From NCBI RefSeq assembly GCF_001870785.1, contig NZ_MOLV01000003.1, positions 1-64,000 on the forward strand: 64,000 nucleotides of DNA, written 5' to 3'. The DNA is from Exiguobacterium sp. KRL4 (GTDB lineage: Bacteria > Bacillota > Bacilli > Exiguobacteriales > Exiguobacteriaceae). The first letter of the stretch is position 1. Each line of letters opens with the position of its first letter. The position numbers were made by a program, and so were the translations under genes. Shown here piece after piece: positions 15,346 through 25,768 of the stretch. Below the pieces are notes generated by a model. That model ran no database searches. It worked only from the letters and a program-made list of their open reading frames with translations, and was not told the DNA's origin.

Positions 15346-17865
15346 ATGGCTAATTTTCTAAAAGAGTTATTCGCACCGACAAAACGTGTGCTGAAAAAAG
15401 CAGAAAAAGCGGCAGATGCCGTTGAATCATTTGAGGCACAAGTCGCTGCCTTATCGGATCAGGAATTAGAAGGAAAAGCGGTCGAATTCCGGACACGTCT
15501 TGAGAATGGAGAAGAGCTCGATGATATCTTACCGGAAGCGTTCGCTGTTTGTCGTGAAGTGTCGACACGTGTCTTAGGCATGCGTCATTATCGTGTGCAA
15601 TTAATCGGTGGATACGTCTTGCATAACGGTGATATCGCTGAAATGAAAACAGGGGAAGGGAAAACGCTTGTTGCGACACTTCCCGTCTATTTGAATGCCC
15701 TCGCAGGCAACGGTGTTCACGTCATCACGGTCAACGAATACTTGGCCAAACGTGACCGTGACATCATGGAGCCGCTTTATGCGGCACTCGGACTGTCGGT
15801 CGGCTTGAACCTATCAAGTATGTCACGTCAGGAAAAACAAGCGGCGTACAGCTGCGACATCACGTACGGAACGAACAATGAGTTTGGTTTCGATTACTTG
15901 CGTGACAACATGGTCCTGTATAAAGAAGACCGTGTGCAACGTCCGCTTTATTTTGCTGTCGTCGATGAAGTCGACTCGATCCTCGTCGATGAAGCGCGGA
16001 CGCCACTGATCATTTCGGGGTCCGCTGAAAAATCAACGGCACTCTATTCGCAGGCGGATATGTTTGCGAAGATGATGAAGGCAGATGAAGACTATACGGT
16101 CGACATCAAAACGAAAAGTGTTTTGTTGACGGAACAAGGAATTGACCGGGCAGAAAAATACTTTGGCATCGATAACTTGTTTGCGCTTGAACATATCGCC
16201 TTGAACCACCACTTGAGCCTTGCGCTTCGGGCGAACTCGGTCATGCACCGTGACGTCGATTACATGATTCGCGAAGACGAAGTCATGATCATCGACCAAT
16301 TCACCGGTCGTGTCATGGAAGGGCGCCGCTACTCAGAAGGGCTTCACCAAGCCATCGAAGCAAAAGAAGGCGTTGAAATTCAGCGTGAGTCGATGACACT
16401 TGCGACGATCACGTACCAAAACTTCTTCCGGATGTACACGAAGCTGGCCGGTATGACCGGGACAGCGAAAACCGAGGAAGAAGAGTTCCGCAACATCTAC
16501 AACATGCACGTCGTACCGGTACCGACAAACAAACCAATCGTCCGGGACGATCAGCCGGACTTGATCTTCAAGACGATGAACGGGAAGTTTGCGGCGGTCG
16601 CGGACGAAATCGAACGCGCGCACCGCGAAGGTCAACCGGTTCTCGTCGGGACCGTTGCCGTCGAGACGTCAGAATTACTCAGCAGCATTCTCAAGAAACG
16701 CGGCATCCGTCACGAAGTCTTGAACGCGAAGAACCACGCGCGGGAAGCAGAAATCATTGAGAACGCAGGACAGCCGAATGCGGTGACGATCGCAACGAAC
16801 ATGGCCGGTCGTGGTACCGACATCAAGCTCGGACAAGGCGTCATCGAAAAGGGTGGTCTCTACATCCTCGGAACGGAGCGCCACGAATCACGCCGGATCG
16901 ATAATCAGTTGCGTGGTCGGGCAGGACGTCAAGGCGATCCGGGTGCGTCACAATTCTATCTGTCGCTCGAAGATGAATTGATGCGCCGTTTCGGATCGGA
17001 TTCGTTGCAGTCGATGATGGATCGTCTCGGAATGGATGATTCGCAACCGATTGAAAGCCGGATGGTCTCACGTGCCGTCGAATCCGCTCAAAAACGCGTC
17101 GAAGGCAATAACTTCGACGCCCGGAAACAAGTTCTCGGATACGACAACGTCATGGCCGATCAACGGAAAGTCATGTACGCCGACCGGGCAGCAATTCTTG
17201 ATGCACAGTCGGTCTCAGACATCGTCCGTCCGATGATGATCCAGACGATTGAAGCGGGTGTCCATCTGTACACACCAGTCGAGTTCGTTCCGGAAGAGTG
17301 GAGCATCGGCGCGCTAGCAGAATGGGCCAACCAGACGCTTGCAATCGAAGAAAAAGTATCCGAGCAGGATCTGTTCGGAAAGGAACGCGAAGAAATCATC
17401 GAACTCTTACAAGAACGTGCCTTCGCCCACTACGAGCACAAACGCTCGGAAGTACCGGCTGAAGCGTTTGACGAGTTCGAAAAAGTCATCGTCCTCCGTG
17501 CCGTCGATCAACACTGGATGAACCATATCGATCAGATGGACCAGTTGCGTGAGGGAATTCATTTACGCGCCTACGGTCAGAACGATCCGCTCCGTGAGTA
17601 TCAGTCGGAAGGTTCGATGATGTTTGATACGATGAATGCAGCAATCGCGGAAGAAGTGACACAGTTTGTCCTGCGGGCGGATCTTGATCCGAACTTGAAA
17701 CGTGAAAAAGTCGTCAAAGACGAAGTCGCGGTTTCCGGGAAAGAGGACAAGGTCGTCAAAAAAGCACCGGTCCGCAAAAACCCAAATGAACAAATCGGAC
17801 GTAACGACCCATGTTGGTGCGGATCCGGCAAAAAATATAAGAACTGTCACGGCCGTCAGGCATAA
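15346..17865 (+). CDS. secA: Preprotein translocase ATPase SecA
   Basis: An 839-residue motor protein of the Sec pathway. Visible features: Walker [12 protein letters not shown] (near residue 100), [19 protein letters not shown] (Walker B region), the helicase motif [13 protein letters not shown] (about 485-497), and the C-terminal zinc site [19 protein letters not shown] that binds SecB or ribosomes. Full length for a Firmicutes SecA1. It is followed by prfB, as in Bacillus. Confidence 0.98.
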   Translation: MANFLKELFAPTKRVLKKAEKAADAVESFEAQVAALSDQELEGKAVEFRTRLENGEELDDILPEAFAVCREVSTRVLGMRHYRVQLIGGYVLHNGDIAEMKTGEGKTLVATLPVYLNALAGNGVHVITVNEYLAKRDRDIMEPLYAALGLSVGLNLSSMSRQEKQAAYSCDITYGTNNEFGFDYLRDNMVLYKEDRVQRPLYFAVVDEVDSILVDEARTPLIISGSAEKSTALYSQADMFAKMMKADEDYTVDIKTKSVLLTEQGIDRAEKYFGIDNLFALEHIALNHHLSLALRANSVMHRDVDYMIREDEVMIIDQFTGRVMEGRRYSEGLHQAIEAKEGVEIQRESMTLATITYQNFFRMYTKLAGMTGTAKTEEEEFRNIYNMHVVPVPTNKPIVRDDQPDLIFKTMNGKFAAVADEIERAHREGQPVLVGTVAVETSELLSSILKKRGIRHEVLNAKNHAREAEIIENAGQPNAVTIATNMAGRGTDIKLGQGVIEKGGLYILGTERHESRRIDNQLRGRAGRQGDPGASQFYLSLEDELMRRFGSDSLQSMMDRLGMDDSQPIESRMVSRAVESAQKRVEGNNFDARKQVLGYDNVMADQRKVMYADRAAILDAQSVSDIVRPMMIQTIEAGVHLYTPVEFVPEEWSIGALAEWANQTLAIEEKVSEQDLFGKEREEIIELLQERAFAHYEHKRSEVPAEAFDEFEKVIVLRAVDQHWMNHIDQMDQLREGIHLRAYGQNDPLREYQSEGSMMFDTMNAAIAEEVTQFVLRADLDPNLKREKVVKDEVAVSGKEDKVVKKAPVRKNPNEQIGRNDPCWCGSGKKYKNCHGRQA

Positions 17866-17880
17866 GTGACGAAACGGCTG

Positions 17881-17908
17881 AAAGAGGCGGGAGATTCCTG
17901 CCTCTTTT
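17881..17908 (+). terminator. Weak terminator or attenuator between secA and prfB
   Basis: An 8-bp stem (17881-17888 and 17900-17907) is followed by only four T residues and then the prfB ribosome site. Partial read-through into prfB seems likely. Confidence 0.5.
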
Positions 17909-17932
17909 GACGGAAAGAGAAGGTGGAACACA

Positions 17933-19033
17933 ATGGAATTAGCAGAAATACGCAATACCGCCGAGTGGATGGAAAAGAAACTCGATGAATACAAGGCATC
18001 ACTTGACCTTGAGAACAAAATCTCGCGAATCGAAGAACTCGAAAACGAGATGACGTACCCGGACTTCTGGAATAATCAGGAGTCAGCACAAAAAGTCATC
18101 GATGAATCAAACGGACTGAAAGCGATGGTCGATAAATACCAACACCTCGCAGATGGTCACGAAAACATCGTCTTGACGTATGAATTGATCAAAGAAGAGC
18201 CGGATGTCGAGCTGCAAGAAGACCTTGAATCCGAACTGGGTGACATCAAACGGAAGTTTGACGAGTTTGAGTTACAAATCTTGTTGAACGGCGAATATGA
18301 CGCAAACAACGCGATTCTTGAATTACACCCGGGAGCAGGCGGAACCGAGTCACAAGACTGGGCATCGATGTTACTCCGGATGTACCAACGTTTTTGCGAC
18401 AAACAAGGCTGGAAAGTCGAAACGATGGACTATCAGCCCGGTGACGAGGCCGGTGTCAAATCGGTCACACTCCGTATCCAAGGGCACAATGCCTATGGGT
18501 ACTTAAAAGCGGAAAAAGGGATTCATCGTCTTGTTCGGATTTCGCCGTTTGACTCGTCAGGCCGCCGCCATACATCATTCGTATCGTGTGACGTCATGCC
18601 GGAATTCAACGATGACATCGATATCGATATCCGGACGGAAGACTTACGCGTCGATACGTACCGGGCGTCTGGTGCCGGTGGACAGCACATCAATACGACG
18701 GACTCTGCCGTTCGGATTACCCATATCCCGACGAATGTCGTCGTGTCGTGTCAACAGGAACGGTCACAGATCAAGAACCGTGAAGCGGCAATGAAGATGT
18801 TGAAAGCGAAACTCTACCAACGTGAAATCGAAGAGAAACAAAAGAAACTCGACGAAATCCGCGGCGAAAAATCAGACATCGCGTGGGGAAGCCAGATTCG
18901 TTCGTACGTCTTCCACCCATACAGCATGGTCAAGGATCACCGGACGAACTACGAAGTCGGGAACACGCAAGGGGCGATGGATGGAGACATCATGGGCTTC
19001 ATCGATGCCTACCTGCGCTTAATGAATATGTAA
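17933..19033 (+). CDS. prfB: Peptide chain release factor 2, without the programmed frameshift
   Basis: A 366-residue release factor that recognises UGA and UAA: the peptide-anticodon SPF lies in [15 protein letters not shown] and the catalytic GGQ in [16 protein letters not shown]. Most bacterial prfB genes, including that of B. subtilis, need a +1 frameshift at an in-frame UGA (CUUUGAC) near codon 25. Here the frame is continuous and the corresponding place reads CACTTGACCTT (about 18001-18010), with no stop codon. The autoregulatory frameshift is therefore absent. The start has GAAGGTGG. It lies 67 bp after secA. Confidence 0.96.
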   Translation: MELAEIRNTAEWMEKKLDEYKASLDLENKISRIEELENEMTYPDFWNNQESAQKVIDESNGLKAMVDKYQHLADGHENIVLTYELIKEEPDVELQEDLESELGDIKRKFDEFELQILLNGEYDANNAILELHPGAGGTESQDWASMLLRMYQRFCDKQGWKVETMDYQPGDEAGVKSVTLRIQGHNAYGYLKAEKGIHRLVRISPFDSSGRRHTSFVSCDVMPEFNDDIDIDIRTEDLRVDTYRASGAGGQHINTTDSAVRITHIPTNVVVSCQQERSQIKNREAAMKMLKAKLYQREIEEKQKKLDEIRGEKSDIAWGSQIRSYVFHPYSMVKDHRTNYEVGNTQGAMDGDIMGFIDAYLRLMNM

Positions 19034-19042
19034 GTCAACAGA

Positions 19043-19070
19043 CCGTCGACCTTCGTGTCGGCGGTTTTTT
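19043..19070 (+). terminator. Terminator of prfB
   Basis: An 8-bp stem with one G-U (19043-19050 and 19057-19064) is followed by six T residues. It lies just before the ribosome site of the GNAT gene. Confidence 0.8.
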
Positions 19071-19095
19071 CAACGAATTGGAGGAGGAGACAGGT

Positions 19096-19599
19096 ATGCA
19101 AATCCGTACAGAAAAATTCAAGGATGCTGCCGCAATTCGCATCGTCCATCAAGCCGCATTCGGACAAGCGGCGGAAGCAAATCTCGTCGAGGCATTACGC
19201 GAAGACGAGGAATCATTCCCCCATTACAGCCGCGTTGCCGTGACGGATAGAGGAGAAATCGTCGGACATGTCTTACTGAGTCGGATTTATATCGAGGACA
19301 TCCCGTCACTTGCCTTAGCGCCAGTCGGGGTCAAACCCGTCTGGCAACGTAAAGGAATCGGTTCCGAACTGATCCGCCAAGTGATTGAAGAGGCACGGGA
19401 AGCCGGGGAGTCGCACATCGTCGTCCTCGGTCACGACAGCTATTATCCGCAATTTGGTTTTGAGCGTGCTGTTGATTACGGAATCGAAGCCCCGTTCCCG
19501 GTTCCAGCTGATTTTTTCCTGATCATGCCGCTTGAGCGACAAGCCTTAAAAGGAATTCAAGGCATCGTTCGTTATTCCAAACCCTTTAGCACGGTATAA
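19096..19599 (+). CDS. GNAT-family N-acetyltransferase
   Basis: A 167-residue acetyltransferase with the acetyl-CoA-binding core APVGVKPVWQRKGIGSELIR (about residues 76-95) and a C-terminal VVLGHDSYYPQFGFERAVDY. This resembles the YhbS-like branch of GNAT enzymes. The substrate is unknown. A strong GGAGGAGGAG site precedes the ATG at 19096. The frame is open further upstream, but only as a shadow of prfB. Confidence 0.88.
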   Translation: MQIRTEKFKDAAAIRIVHQAAFGQAAEANLVEALREDEESFPHYSRVAVTDRGEIVGHVLLSRIYIEDIPSLALAPVGVKPVWQRKGIGSELIRQVIEEAREAGESHIVVLGHDSYYPQFGFERAVDYGIEAPFPVPADFFLIMPLERQALKGIQGIVRYSKPFSTV

Positions 19600-19700
19600 G
19601 AGGACCACTGCGAGTTGGTCAGCCCTTCTAGTCGTTACCCGTCTTTTCCGCTAAAATGAAACACGGGTTGTAGAACTTATGTAAGGGGAAATGTAACGTT

Positions 19701-20570
19701 ATGACATCAACACGTCAGGAAGTCGTTCGCGACTATATCTATTTATTACTCGGTTCTTTATTCGTCGCCAGTGCCTTCAGTTTATTTTTGGCGCCGAATC
19801 AATTAGCGTCCGGAGGCGTCAGTGGTCTGTCGATCGTCTTGAACGATTTGTTCGGAATTTCACCGGGCTTGTTTCAATTGATCGCCAACATCGTCCTCCT
19901 TGCGATCGGCTGGATGATTCTCGGGATGGGGTTTGGCGTCAAATCGCTTGTCGGCTCAATCTTTTTACCGGTCGTCATCCTGGTCTATGAACGGTTTGAT
20001 GTTCCGGCCGCGACGATGAACCCGATGCTCGCTGCTATCTTCGGTGGAGCGGGGGTTGGGATCGGACTCGGCTTGATCTTTAAAGCACGGGCATCGACCG
20101 GCGGCATGGATTTGATTGCTCAGATTCTCCACCGTTTCACGAAATTACCGCTCCATCTGTGTATCGCTCTGCTCGACGGAACGATCGTCATCAGTGCCGC
20201 CATCATCTTTTCACTTGAAATCGGCTTGTATGCACTCGTCGCCCTGTTCATCACGATCAAAATGATTGATATTGTCCAGCTGGGTATTACGAACGACAAA
20301 CTGGCTTATATCATTTCGGACCACCGGGAAGCGCTCGTAAAAGAGATTTTCCAGACGCTTGACCGGGGAGCGACGGAAATCGAAGCAGCCGGTGCCTTCA
20401 CCCGGACGCGGAAACCGATGCTGATGGTCGTCGTTCGCCAAGGTGAGATCACGACACTCAAAGAAATCGTCAAACACATCGATCCGCACGCCTTCCTTGT
20501 TGTCAGTGAGGCCCATGAAGTACTGGGGCTTGGTTTTTCCGACGATAAACGGTATCGAAATGTGCCGTAA
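19701..20570 (+). CDS. yvjA: YitT/YvjA-family membrane protein (DUF161-DUF2179)
   Basis: A 289-residue protein with about five to six membrane helices (residues 12-190; LASGGVSGLSIVLNDLFGIS is typical) and a soluble C-terminal DUF2179 domain (about 205-285). The family is common in Firmicutes and its transport or regulatory role is unknown. In B. subtilis yvjA lies next to cccB and prfB, as here. A TAAGGGGA ribosome site is present. Confidence 0.85.
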   Translation: MTSTRQEVVRDYIYLLLGSLFVASAFSLFLAPNQLASGGVSGLSIVLNDLFGISPGLFQLIANIVLLAIGWMILGMGFGVKSLVGSIFLPVVILVYERFDVPAATMNPMLAAIFGGAGVGIGLGLIFKARASTGGMDLIAQILHRFTKLPLHLCIALLDGTIVISAAIIFSLEIGLYALVALFITIKMIDIVQLGITNDKLAYIISDHREALVKEIFQTLDRGATEIEAAGAFTRTRKPMLMVVVRQGEITTLKEIVKHIDPHAFLVVSEAHEVLGLGFSDDKRYRNVP

Positions 20571-20680
20571 TTGTTCGAAAAGAGTGAAATTTTTGTGAAA
20601 TCACGCTTAAGAAAGACCAATAACGGTTATACTCTAATAGATAACGATGTGATTTGGTACTTCTTAAGGGGGACATACGG

Positions 20681-21043
20681 ATGAAACTTAAAAATCTTTT
20701 ACTCGCAGCCGGACTCGGCGCGACGCTTGTACTTGGTGCATGTGGCAGTGATGACTCCAGTTCATCAGATACATCGAAGGATGAATCGACGATGAGTGAT
20801 GATTCGTCGAAGACAGAAACAGCGGTCGACGCGGAAAAAATCTTCGCCAACAACTGTGCTTCTTGTCACGGGAATAACTTAGAAGGAAATGTAGGACCGA
20901 ACTTAACGAAAGTCGGTTCAAAATACTCGTCAGAAGAGATTCAAAAAATCATCAAAAACGGTAAAGGGCAGATGCCTGCGGGTATCCTGAAAGACGATAA
21001 AGAAATCGTTGCCGTCGCTGACTGGTTAGCTGAAAAAAAATAA
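20681..21043 (+). CDS. cccB: Membrane-anchored cytochrome c-551 lipoprotein
   Basis: A 120-residue protein with a lipoprotein signal (lipobox LGAC, Cys about residue 21), then a Ser/Asp-rich linker (about 22-50) and a class I cytochrome c domain. The heme site is CASCH, and GQMPAG supplies the axial methionine. It should carry electrons on the outer face of the membrane to a terminal oxidase. I start at 20681 (AAGGGGG upstream), which gives a proper signal peptide. Confidence 0.93.
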   Translation: MKLKNLLLAAGLGATLVLGACGSDDSSSSDTSKDESTMSDDSSKTETAVDAEKIFANNCASCHGNNLEGNVGPNLTKVGSKYSSEEIQKIIKNGKGQMPAGILKDDKEIVAVADWLAEKK

Positions 21044-21057
21044 TTATGTGATAATAT

Positions 21058-21110
21058 GGGGCTAGAGATGACGAACATGACACGTGTTCATCAGATCTGG
21101 TCCCTTTTTT
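21058..21110 (+). terminator. Long imperfect terminator of cccB
   Basis: An imperfect stem with inner arms GATGACGAACA and TGTTCATC and outer GGG/CCC is followed by six T residues at 21105-21110. Confidence 0.5.
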
Positions 21111-21238
21111 CCTGTAAAACGGTCGGAAATGACATTTGATTGTAATGTGCTTAAATTTTTTTGCCTGTTATAATTGGAATCGGTAGGTTTTAAGACCTAT
21201 CTGATCACCATCAGTAATCAAGTAAGGATGTGAAGCAA

Positions 21239-21925
21239 GTGATCAAGATGCAACAAGTCAGTAAAATTTATCCGAACGGTGTCACGGCACTTCGTGAAGT
21301 CAATCTGACGATCAACCAAGGTGAATTCGTCTATATCGTCGGGCCGTCCGGTGCCGGGAAATCGACATTCATGAAAATGATGTACCGCGAAGAACGACCA
21401 ACAAGCGGTTCATTTTTATTTAAAGGAATTGAAGTCGGTAAGCTCAAAAACCGCCAAATCCCCGAACTCCGTCGCCAAATCGGCGTCATCTTCCAAGACT
21501 TTAAACTACTCCCGTCACTGACGGTTTATGAAAATGTTGCGTTTGCCCTTGAAGTCGTCGGGGAAGATCGATCGCAAATCCGCAAAAAAGTGCTTGAGGT
21601 CCTCGATCTCGTTAAGTTAAAGCACAAGGAACGGAACTATCCTGATGAATTATCCGGTGGAGAACAACAACGGATCTCGATCGCGAGAGCCATCGTCAAC
21701 CGCCCGGCACTCGTCATCGCCGACGAGCCGACCGGAAACCTTGACCCGGATACCGCATGGGAGATCATGGAAGTATTCGAAGAGATTTATCGCCGTGGGA
21801 CAACGGTCGTGATGGCGACCCACAACCGGGATATCGTCAATAAGATGCGTCATCGTGTGTTAGCGATTGACGCTGGAAAAATCGTCCGAGACGAAGAGAA
21901 AGGAATGTACGGCTATGAAGTTTAA
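21239..21925 (+). CDS. ftsE: Cell-division ABC ATPase FtsE
   Basis: A 228-residue ATPase with Walker A GPSGAGKST, signature LSGGEQQR, and Walker B ALVIADEPTGNLD. With FtsX it switches on peptidoglycan hydrolases at the cell surface. The GTG at 21239 gives the family-typical opening MIKMQQVSKIYPNGVTAL. An in-frame GTG three codons upstream is less well placed relative to AAGGATG. It overlaps ftsX by 11 nt. Confidence 0.95.
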   Translation: MIKMQQVSKIYPNGVTALREVNLTINQGEFVYIVGPSGAGKSTFMKMMYREERPTSGSFLFKGIEVGKLKNRQIPELRRQIGVIFQDFKLLPSLTVYENVAFALEVVGEDRSQIRKKVLEVLDLVKLKHKERNYPDELSGGEQQRISIARAIVNRPALVIADEPTGNLDPDTAWEIMEVFEEIYRRGTTVVMATHNRDIVNKMRHRVLAIDAGKIVRDEEKGMYGYEV

Positions 21926-22814
21926 TGGATTCCGTCATTTACGGGAAGGGGCAAAAGGTCTCGTCCGAAACGGCTGGATGACATTTGCTTCCGTCAGTGC
22001 TGTTACCGTGACCTTATTACTAGTAGGAATTTTTGCAATGGTCATGTTTAACGTTAACAAGATTTCCGATAACGTCGAAAAAGACGTCGAAATCCAAGTG
22101 TTCGTCGAACGTGAATCCGATCAAGCAAAAATCGATGCAGTTGGGAAAAAATTAGAGCAGATGCCGGGCGTTGAATCTGTCCGTTATAGCTCAAAAGAAG
22201 ATGAACTGGACCGCTTCAAGGAACAGCTTGGCGAAGGGTCACAGGCGTATCAGTCAGTCGAGAAGGATAATCCGCTCCACGACCGCTATATCGTCAAAGC
22301 GACTTCACCAAATGAGACAGAAACTATTGCAACTACCGTCAAAAAAATGGAAAATATAGATAGTGTCGAATATGGGGAAGATTATGTTGAAAAGATGTTC
22401 AATTTCCTTGAAGGGGTTCGGATCGGTGGAATCATCCTGATTGTCGGTTTGACATTCATGGCGATGTTCCTGATTTCGAATACGATCAAGGTGACGATTT
22501 TCTCACGTCGTCGCGAAATTGAGATCATGCGACTCGTTGGTGCGAAAAACGGCTTCATCCGTGCACCGTTCTTCATCGAAGGATTATTGATGGGTGTTCT
22601 CGGGGCATTGATTCCGATTGCCGTCGTCTACTTCGGGTACGAAGTGACGTATAACGCCCTGCAACCACAACTCGTTTCGCTGAACGCGTCCATTTTCACA
22701 CTGATCCCACCAGGCGAACTGTCTGTCCAAGTCTCCGTCATTTTACTGGCGTTAGGCGCCTTTATTGGTGTTTGGGGATCAACGACGTCACTCGGCCGAT
22801 TCTTGAAGATTTAA
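21915..22814 (+). CDS. ftsX: Cell-division ABC permease FtsX
   Basis: A 299-residue protein with four membrane helices (first about 23-45, the other three after 175) and a large extracellular loop (about 47-170) that contacts the hydrolase partner. The start lies inside ftsE, so the two are coupled. The gene immediately downstream encodes a probable partner hydrolase with a coiled coil, which fits a FtsE-FtsX-hydrolase unit. Confidence 0.95.
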   Translation: MKFNGFRHLREGAKGLVRNGWMTFASVSAVTVTLLLVGIFAMVMFNVNKISDNVEKDVEIQVFVERESDQAKIDAVGKKLEQMPGVESVRYSSKEDELDRFKEQLGEGSQAYQSVEKDNPLHDRYIVKATSPNETETIATTVKKMENIDSVEYGEDYVEKMFNFLEGVRIGGIILIVGLTFMAMFLISNTIKVTIFSRRREIEIMRLVGAKNGFIRAPFFIEGLLMGVLGALIPIAVVYFGYEVTYNALQPQLVSLNASIFTLIPPGELSVQVSVILLALGAFIGVWGSTTSLGRFLKI

Positions 22815-22854
22815 TGACAACAATCAAATAAAAGATAGAGGAGAGATGCTTCTC

Positions 22855-24231
22855 ATGAAGGTCCGATTCTGTTCTGCCGTCCTAAGCTTGGCATTAATTG
22901 GTTCAAGTGTATCCGTTCACGCAACGTCCAAGGGAGATTTGTTGAAGGAACAACAGGAGGTCGAGTCCCGTCTGCAAGAGACGGAACGATCACAGAATCA
23001 GACATCGGAGAAGTTAGTCTTGACGAAACGGGAGCGCAAGGAAGCACAAGCGCTCCTCGATGAAGTCAACAGCCGTTTGGATGATTTAGCGAGTAAGATT
23101 GCGGATCAACAAGCGGCTGTTTCTGTCGCTAAACAAGAACTGGATATCGTCACACGCGCTGTCAGTCAGACCGAGTCCAAGCTCCGGACACAGGAACGGT
23201 TGATTGGGGATCGTCTGCGATCCGTGCAACGGGACGGTGATGTCAAATACATCGAAGTGTTGCTCGATGCCAAAGATTTCGGGGATTTGATCTCGCGGTT
23301 CAGTACTGTCAGTGAAATCATTAAACAGGATGACGGCATCTTACAGACGTATCAAACGAACGTCAAACAATTGACGGAACAACGGTCGGAGCAAGAACTC
23401 GTGCTCGGTCAATTAAAAAAAGAACAACGAAAGTTATTGATCTTGCAGACACGCATCATCGCCGAGTCGGACATCAAACGGACGTTAGTCGTCCAACTGA
23501 ATCGTCAGGTTAAACAGTTGCAACAGGAGCAGTTCTCAAAAGCAGAAGAAGCAGCGATTTTAGCGGATCAGCAACGGCTGATCAGTCAAGAGTTAGAGGC
23601 ATTGCGTCAAGCGGAATTACGGGCACAGCAAGAAGCGAAGGAACGTGCCGAAGCCGCTCGACAAGCAGCGGAAGAAGCAGCCCGTGCAGCTGCGGAAGAG
23701 CAACGCCGAGCGGAGCAGAAACAACAAACGACGGATTCGCGTCCGGCACCAGCGGCGAAACCTGTGACCGAGCAACCGGCAAAGGATCGCGCACCAACCG
23801 ATACGGCGGAAACGGTCGCGAAACCCTTTTTATTGCCTGTGACCGGGTATGTCTCGTCTCCGTTTGGTCCCCGAAACAATCCGTTGACCGGGAAGTCAGA
23901 ACGGCATACCGGCCTCGATCTCGTCAATGCGAAAGGGACGCCGATCAAAGCAGCAGCGGGTGGGATCGTCCTCCGGGCCGGCAGTGCGACCGGGTACGGT
24001 AATGTCGTCATGATTACGCACCTGATGGAGGGGGAAGTCTGGACGACCGTCTACGGCCATCTGGACGCCGTCTCCGTGAAGGCGGGTCAAACGGTCATGC
24101 CGGGAGAAATCGTCGGAAAACTTGGTTCGACCGGTTGGTCCACAGGTCCCCACCTTCATTTTGAGATCCATCGGGGAGAATGGGCAGTCGGACAACCGAA
24201 TGCCGTCGATCCGGCACCGTATATCTTATAA
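22855..24231 (+). CDS. EnvC/PcsB-like coiled-coil M23 murein hydrolase, probable FtsEX partner
   Basis: A 458-residue secreted protein. A signal peptide (about 1-24, cleavage after VHA) is followed by two long coiled-coil segments (about 27-120 and 150-285), a low-complexity linker and a C-terminal M23 (LytM) domain (about 330-458). The zinc-ligand motifs HTGLD and HLH are intact, so unlike E. coli EnvC it should be an active endopeptidase. It lies 40 bp after ftsX. In B. subtilis FtsEX works on CwlO encoded elsewhere, so this local arrangement looks more like the FtsEX-EnvC pairing. The start at 22855 has a better-spaced AGGAGAG than the ATG at 22846. Confidence 0.85.
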   Translation: MKVRFCSAVLSLALIGSSVSVHATSKGDLLKEQQEVESRLQETERSQNQTSEKLVLTKRERKEAQALLDEVNSRLDDLASKIADQQAAVSVAKQELDIVTRAVSQTESKLRTQERLIGDRLRSVQRDGDVKYIEVLLDAKDFGDLISRFSTVSEIIKQDDGILQTYQTNVKQLTEQRSEQELVLGQLKKEQRKLLILQTRIIAESDIKRTLVVQLNRQVKQLQQEQFSKAEEAAILADQQRLISQELEALRQAELRAQQEAKERAEAARQAAEEAARAAAEEQRRAEQKQQTTDSRPAPAAKPVTEQPAKDRAPTDTAETVAKPFLLPVTGYVSSPFGPRNNPLTGKSERHTGLDLVNAKGTPIKAAAGGIVLRAGSATGYGNVVMITHLMEGEVWTTVYGHLDAVSVKAGQTVMPGEIVGKLGSTGWSTGPHLHFEIHRGEWAVGQPNAVDPAPYIL

Positions 24232-24252
24232 GGTAAAGAGAGCGACCAACGA

Positions 24253-24279
24253 AAAGATAGGGGAACCTATCTTTTTTTG
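24253..24279 (+). terminator. Terminator after the ftsEX-hydrolase operon
   Basis: A perfect 9-bp stem (24253-24261 and 24266-24274) with a 4-nt loop leads into seven T residues. Confidence 0.9.
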
Positions 24280-24327
24280 CTATACTGAAAAAAATAGCAG
24301 GTTTACACCAGAAACGAGGAATCACGC

Positions 24328-25749
24328 GTGAAAAAATCGACAACGGCCGTCATAGCGGTCAGTACGTTTGGCTTGGGGCTTGGCGCAGGTGCTGTCGGGA
24401 TGTTAGCGACAGGTGGAACGGATACAGTGGCGACAAGTTCTTCATCACAATCTACAGGCGATTGGAAAAAGATTGATCAAGTCCGGCAGATGATTTCACA
24501 AAATTATCTGGAGGACGTGACGGATCAGGAATTGCTCGAAGGTGCACTGACAGGAATGACAGAAGTGCTCGAGGATCCCTATTCGGTGTACATGGATGAG
24601 TCGGAAACGGCGTCATTTAATACGAATCTGTCATCTTCGTTCGAAGGAATCGGAGCGACGCTTGAACAAAAGGGAGAAGCGATCGTCATCGTCTCACCGA
24701 TCAAGGGCTCACCGGCTGAAAAGGCGGGCATCAAACCGGGGGACATCATCTTAGAAATCGACGGGAAAACGACCAAAGGACAAAAAACGGATCAAGCGGT
24801 CAAGAAGATCCGGGGCGAAAAAGGAACAAAAGTCGTCTTGACGATTCAACGGGGTGGACAAGATCCGATGAAGATCACGATCGTCCGCGATACGATCCCG
24901 ATTGAGACGGTGTATTCCGAGACGGAACAAGTCGATGGGAAAACGATTGGTGTCCTGCAAGTCACCCAGTTTTCTGATCCGACAGCAGATGAATTCGAGA
25001 AACAACTGGCAGCACTCGAGGAAAAAAACATCGATGGTCTGGTGATTGATGTCCGCGGTAATCCAGGTGGCTTGCTGACGGCAGTCTCGCAAATGATCGC
25101 ACCGTTCATTCCGAAAGAGACACCGATCTTCCAAGTGGAAGACAACAAAGGCGAACGGACGCAGGAATTCGGGAAAGCGGAAGAGAAGAAACCGTATAAG
25201 ATCGTTGTCCTCGAAGATAGTGGTTCGGCCTCTGCGTCTGAAATTCTCGCAGCCGGTCTGAAAGAGGGCGCCGGTGCAGAAGTCGTTGGGACGAAATCGT
25301 TCGGAAAAGGGATCGTCCAGAGTGCCTATGACTTAAAAGACGGCAGCGACCTAAAATTGACGACGAACAAATGGCTGACGCCGGACGGGAACTGGATTCA
25401 TAAAAAAGGTGTCAAACCGACCGTTGAAGTCAAACAACCGGATTACTTCAACGTGACGAAGATTTTGACGGATGACAAGACGTTAGCGAGCGGTGATTAT
25501 GGAAAACCTGTTGAAAATGCCCATCTGGTCCTCGAAGCAATCGGCTTTGATCCAAAAGGACAGAAAGGATATTTCGGCGATACGATGAAGCAGGCCGTCG
25601 AGCGCTTGCAGAAGGATGCGAAGCTAGACGCGACAGGAAACATCGACCCAGTGACGGCAGCTGAGATGGAAACACGTCTGCTGAAGAAACTCGAAGATCA
25701 AAAAAATGATGTACAACGGATCAAGGCGCTTGAAGTCGCTGCGCAATAA
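24328..25749 (+). CDS. ctpB: C-terminal processing serine peptidase (S41, CtpB-like)
   Basis: A 473-residue secreted protease with an N-terminal signal or anchor (about 5-28), a PDZ domain (about 95-185), an S41 catalytic core with the Ser in DSGSASASEILAAG and the Lys in KSFGKGIVQ, and a C-terminal peptidoglycan-binding repeat (about 385-450). In B. subtilis CtpB cleaves SpoIVFA to tune sigma-K. Exiguobacterium is not known to sporulate, so the substrate here may differ. It starts with GTG and has a GAGGAA site. Same location as in Bacillus, downstream of ftsX. Confidence 0.92.
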   Translation: MKKSTTAVIAVSTFGLGLGAGAVGMLATGGTDTVATSSSSQSTGDWKKIDQVRQMISQNYLEDVTDQELLEGALTGMTEVLEDPYSVYMDESETASFNTNLSSSFEGIGATLEQKGEAIVIVSPIKGSPAEKAGIKPGDIILEIDGKTTKGQKTDQAVKKIRGEKGTKVVLTIQRGGQDPMKITIVRDTIPIETVYSETEQVDGKTIGVLQVTQFSDPTADEFEKQLAALEEKNIDGLVIDVRGNPGGLLTAVSQMIAPFIPKETPIFQVEDNKGERTQEFGKAEEKKPYKIVVLEDSGSASASEILAAGLKEGAGAEVVGTKSFGKGIVQSAYDLKDGSDLKLTTNKWLTPDGNWIHKKGVKPTVEVKQPDYFNVTKILTDDKTLASGDYGKPVENAHLVLEAIGFDPKGQKGYFGDTMKQAVERLQKDAKLDATGNIDPVTAAEMETRLLKKLEDQKNDVQRIKALEVAAQ

Positions 25750-25768
25750 CTCACAGAAAGAGGTCTGA

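Noticed and set aside
17990-18020. Programmed +1 frameshift site in prfB
   Set aside because: No in-frame UGA is present; the frame is continuous from the start codon.
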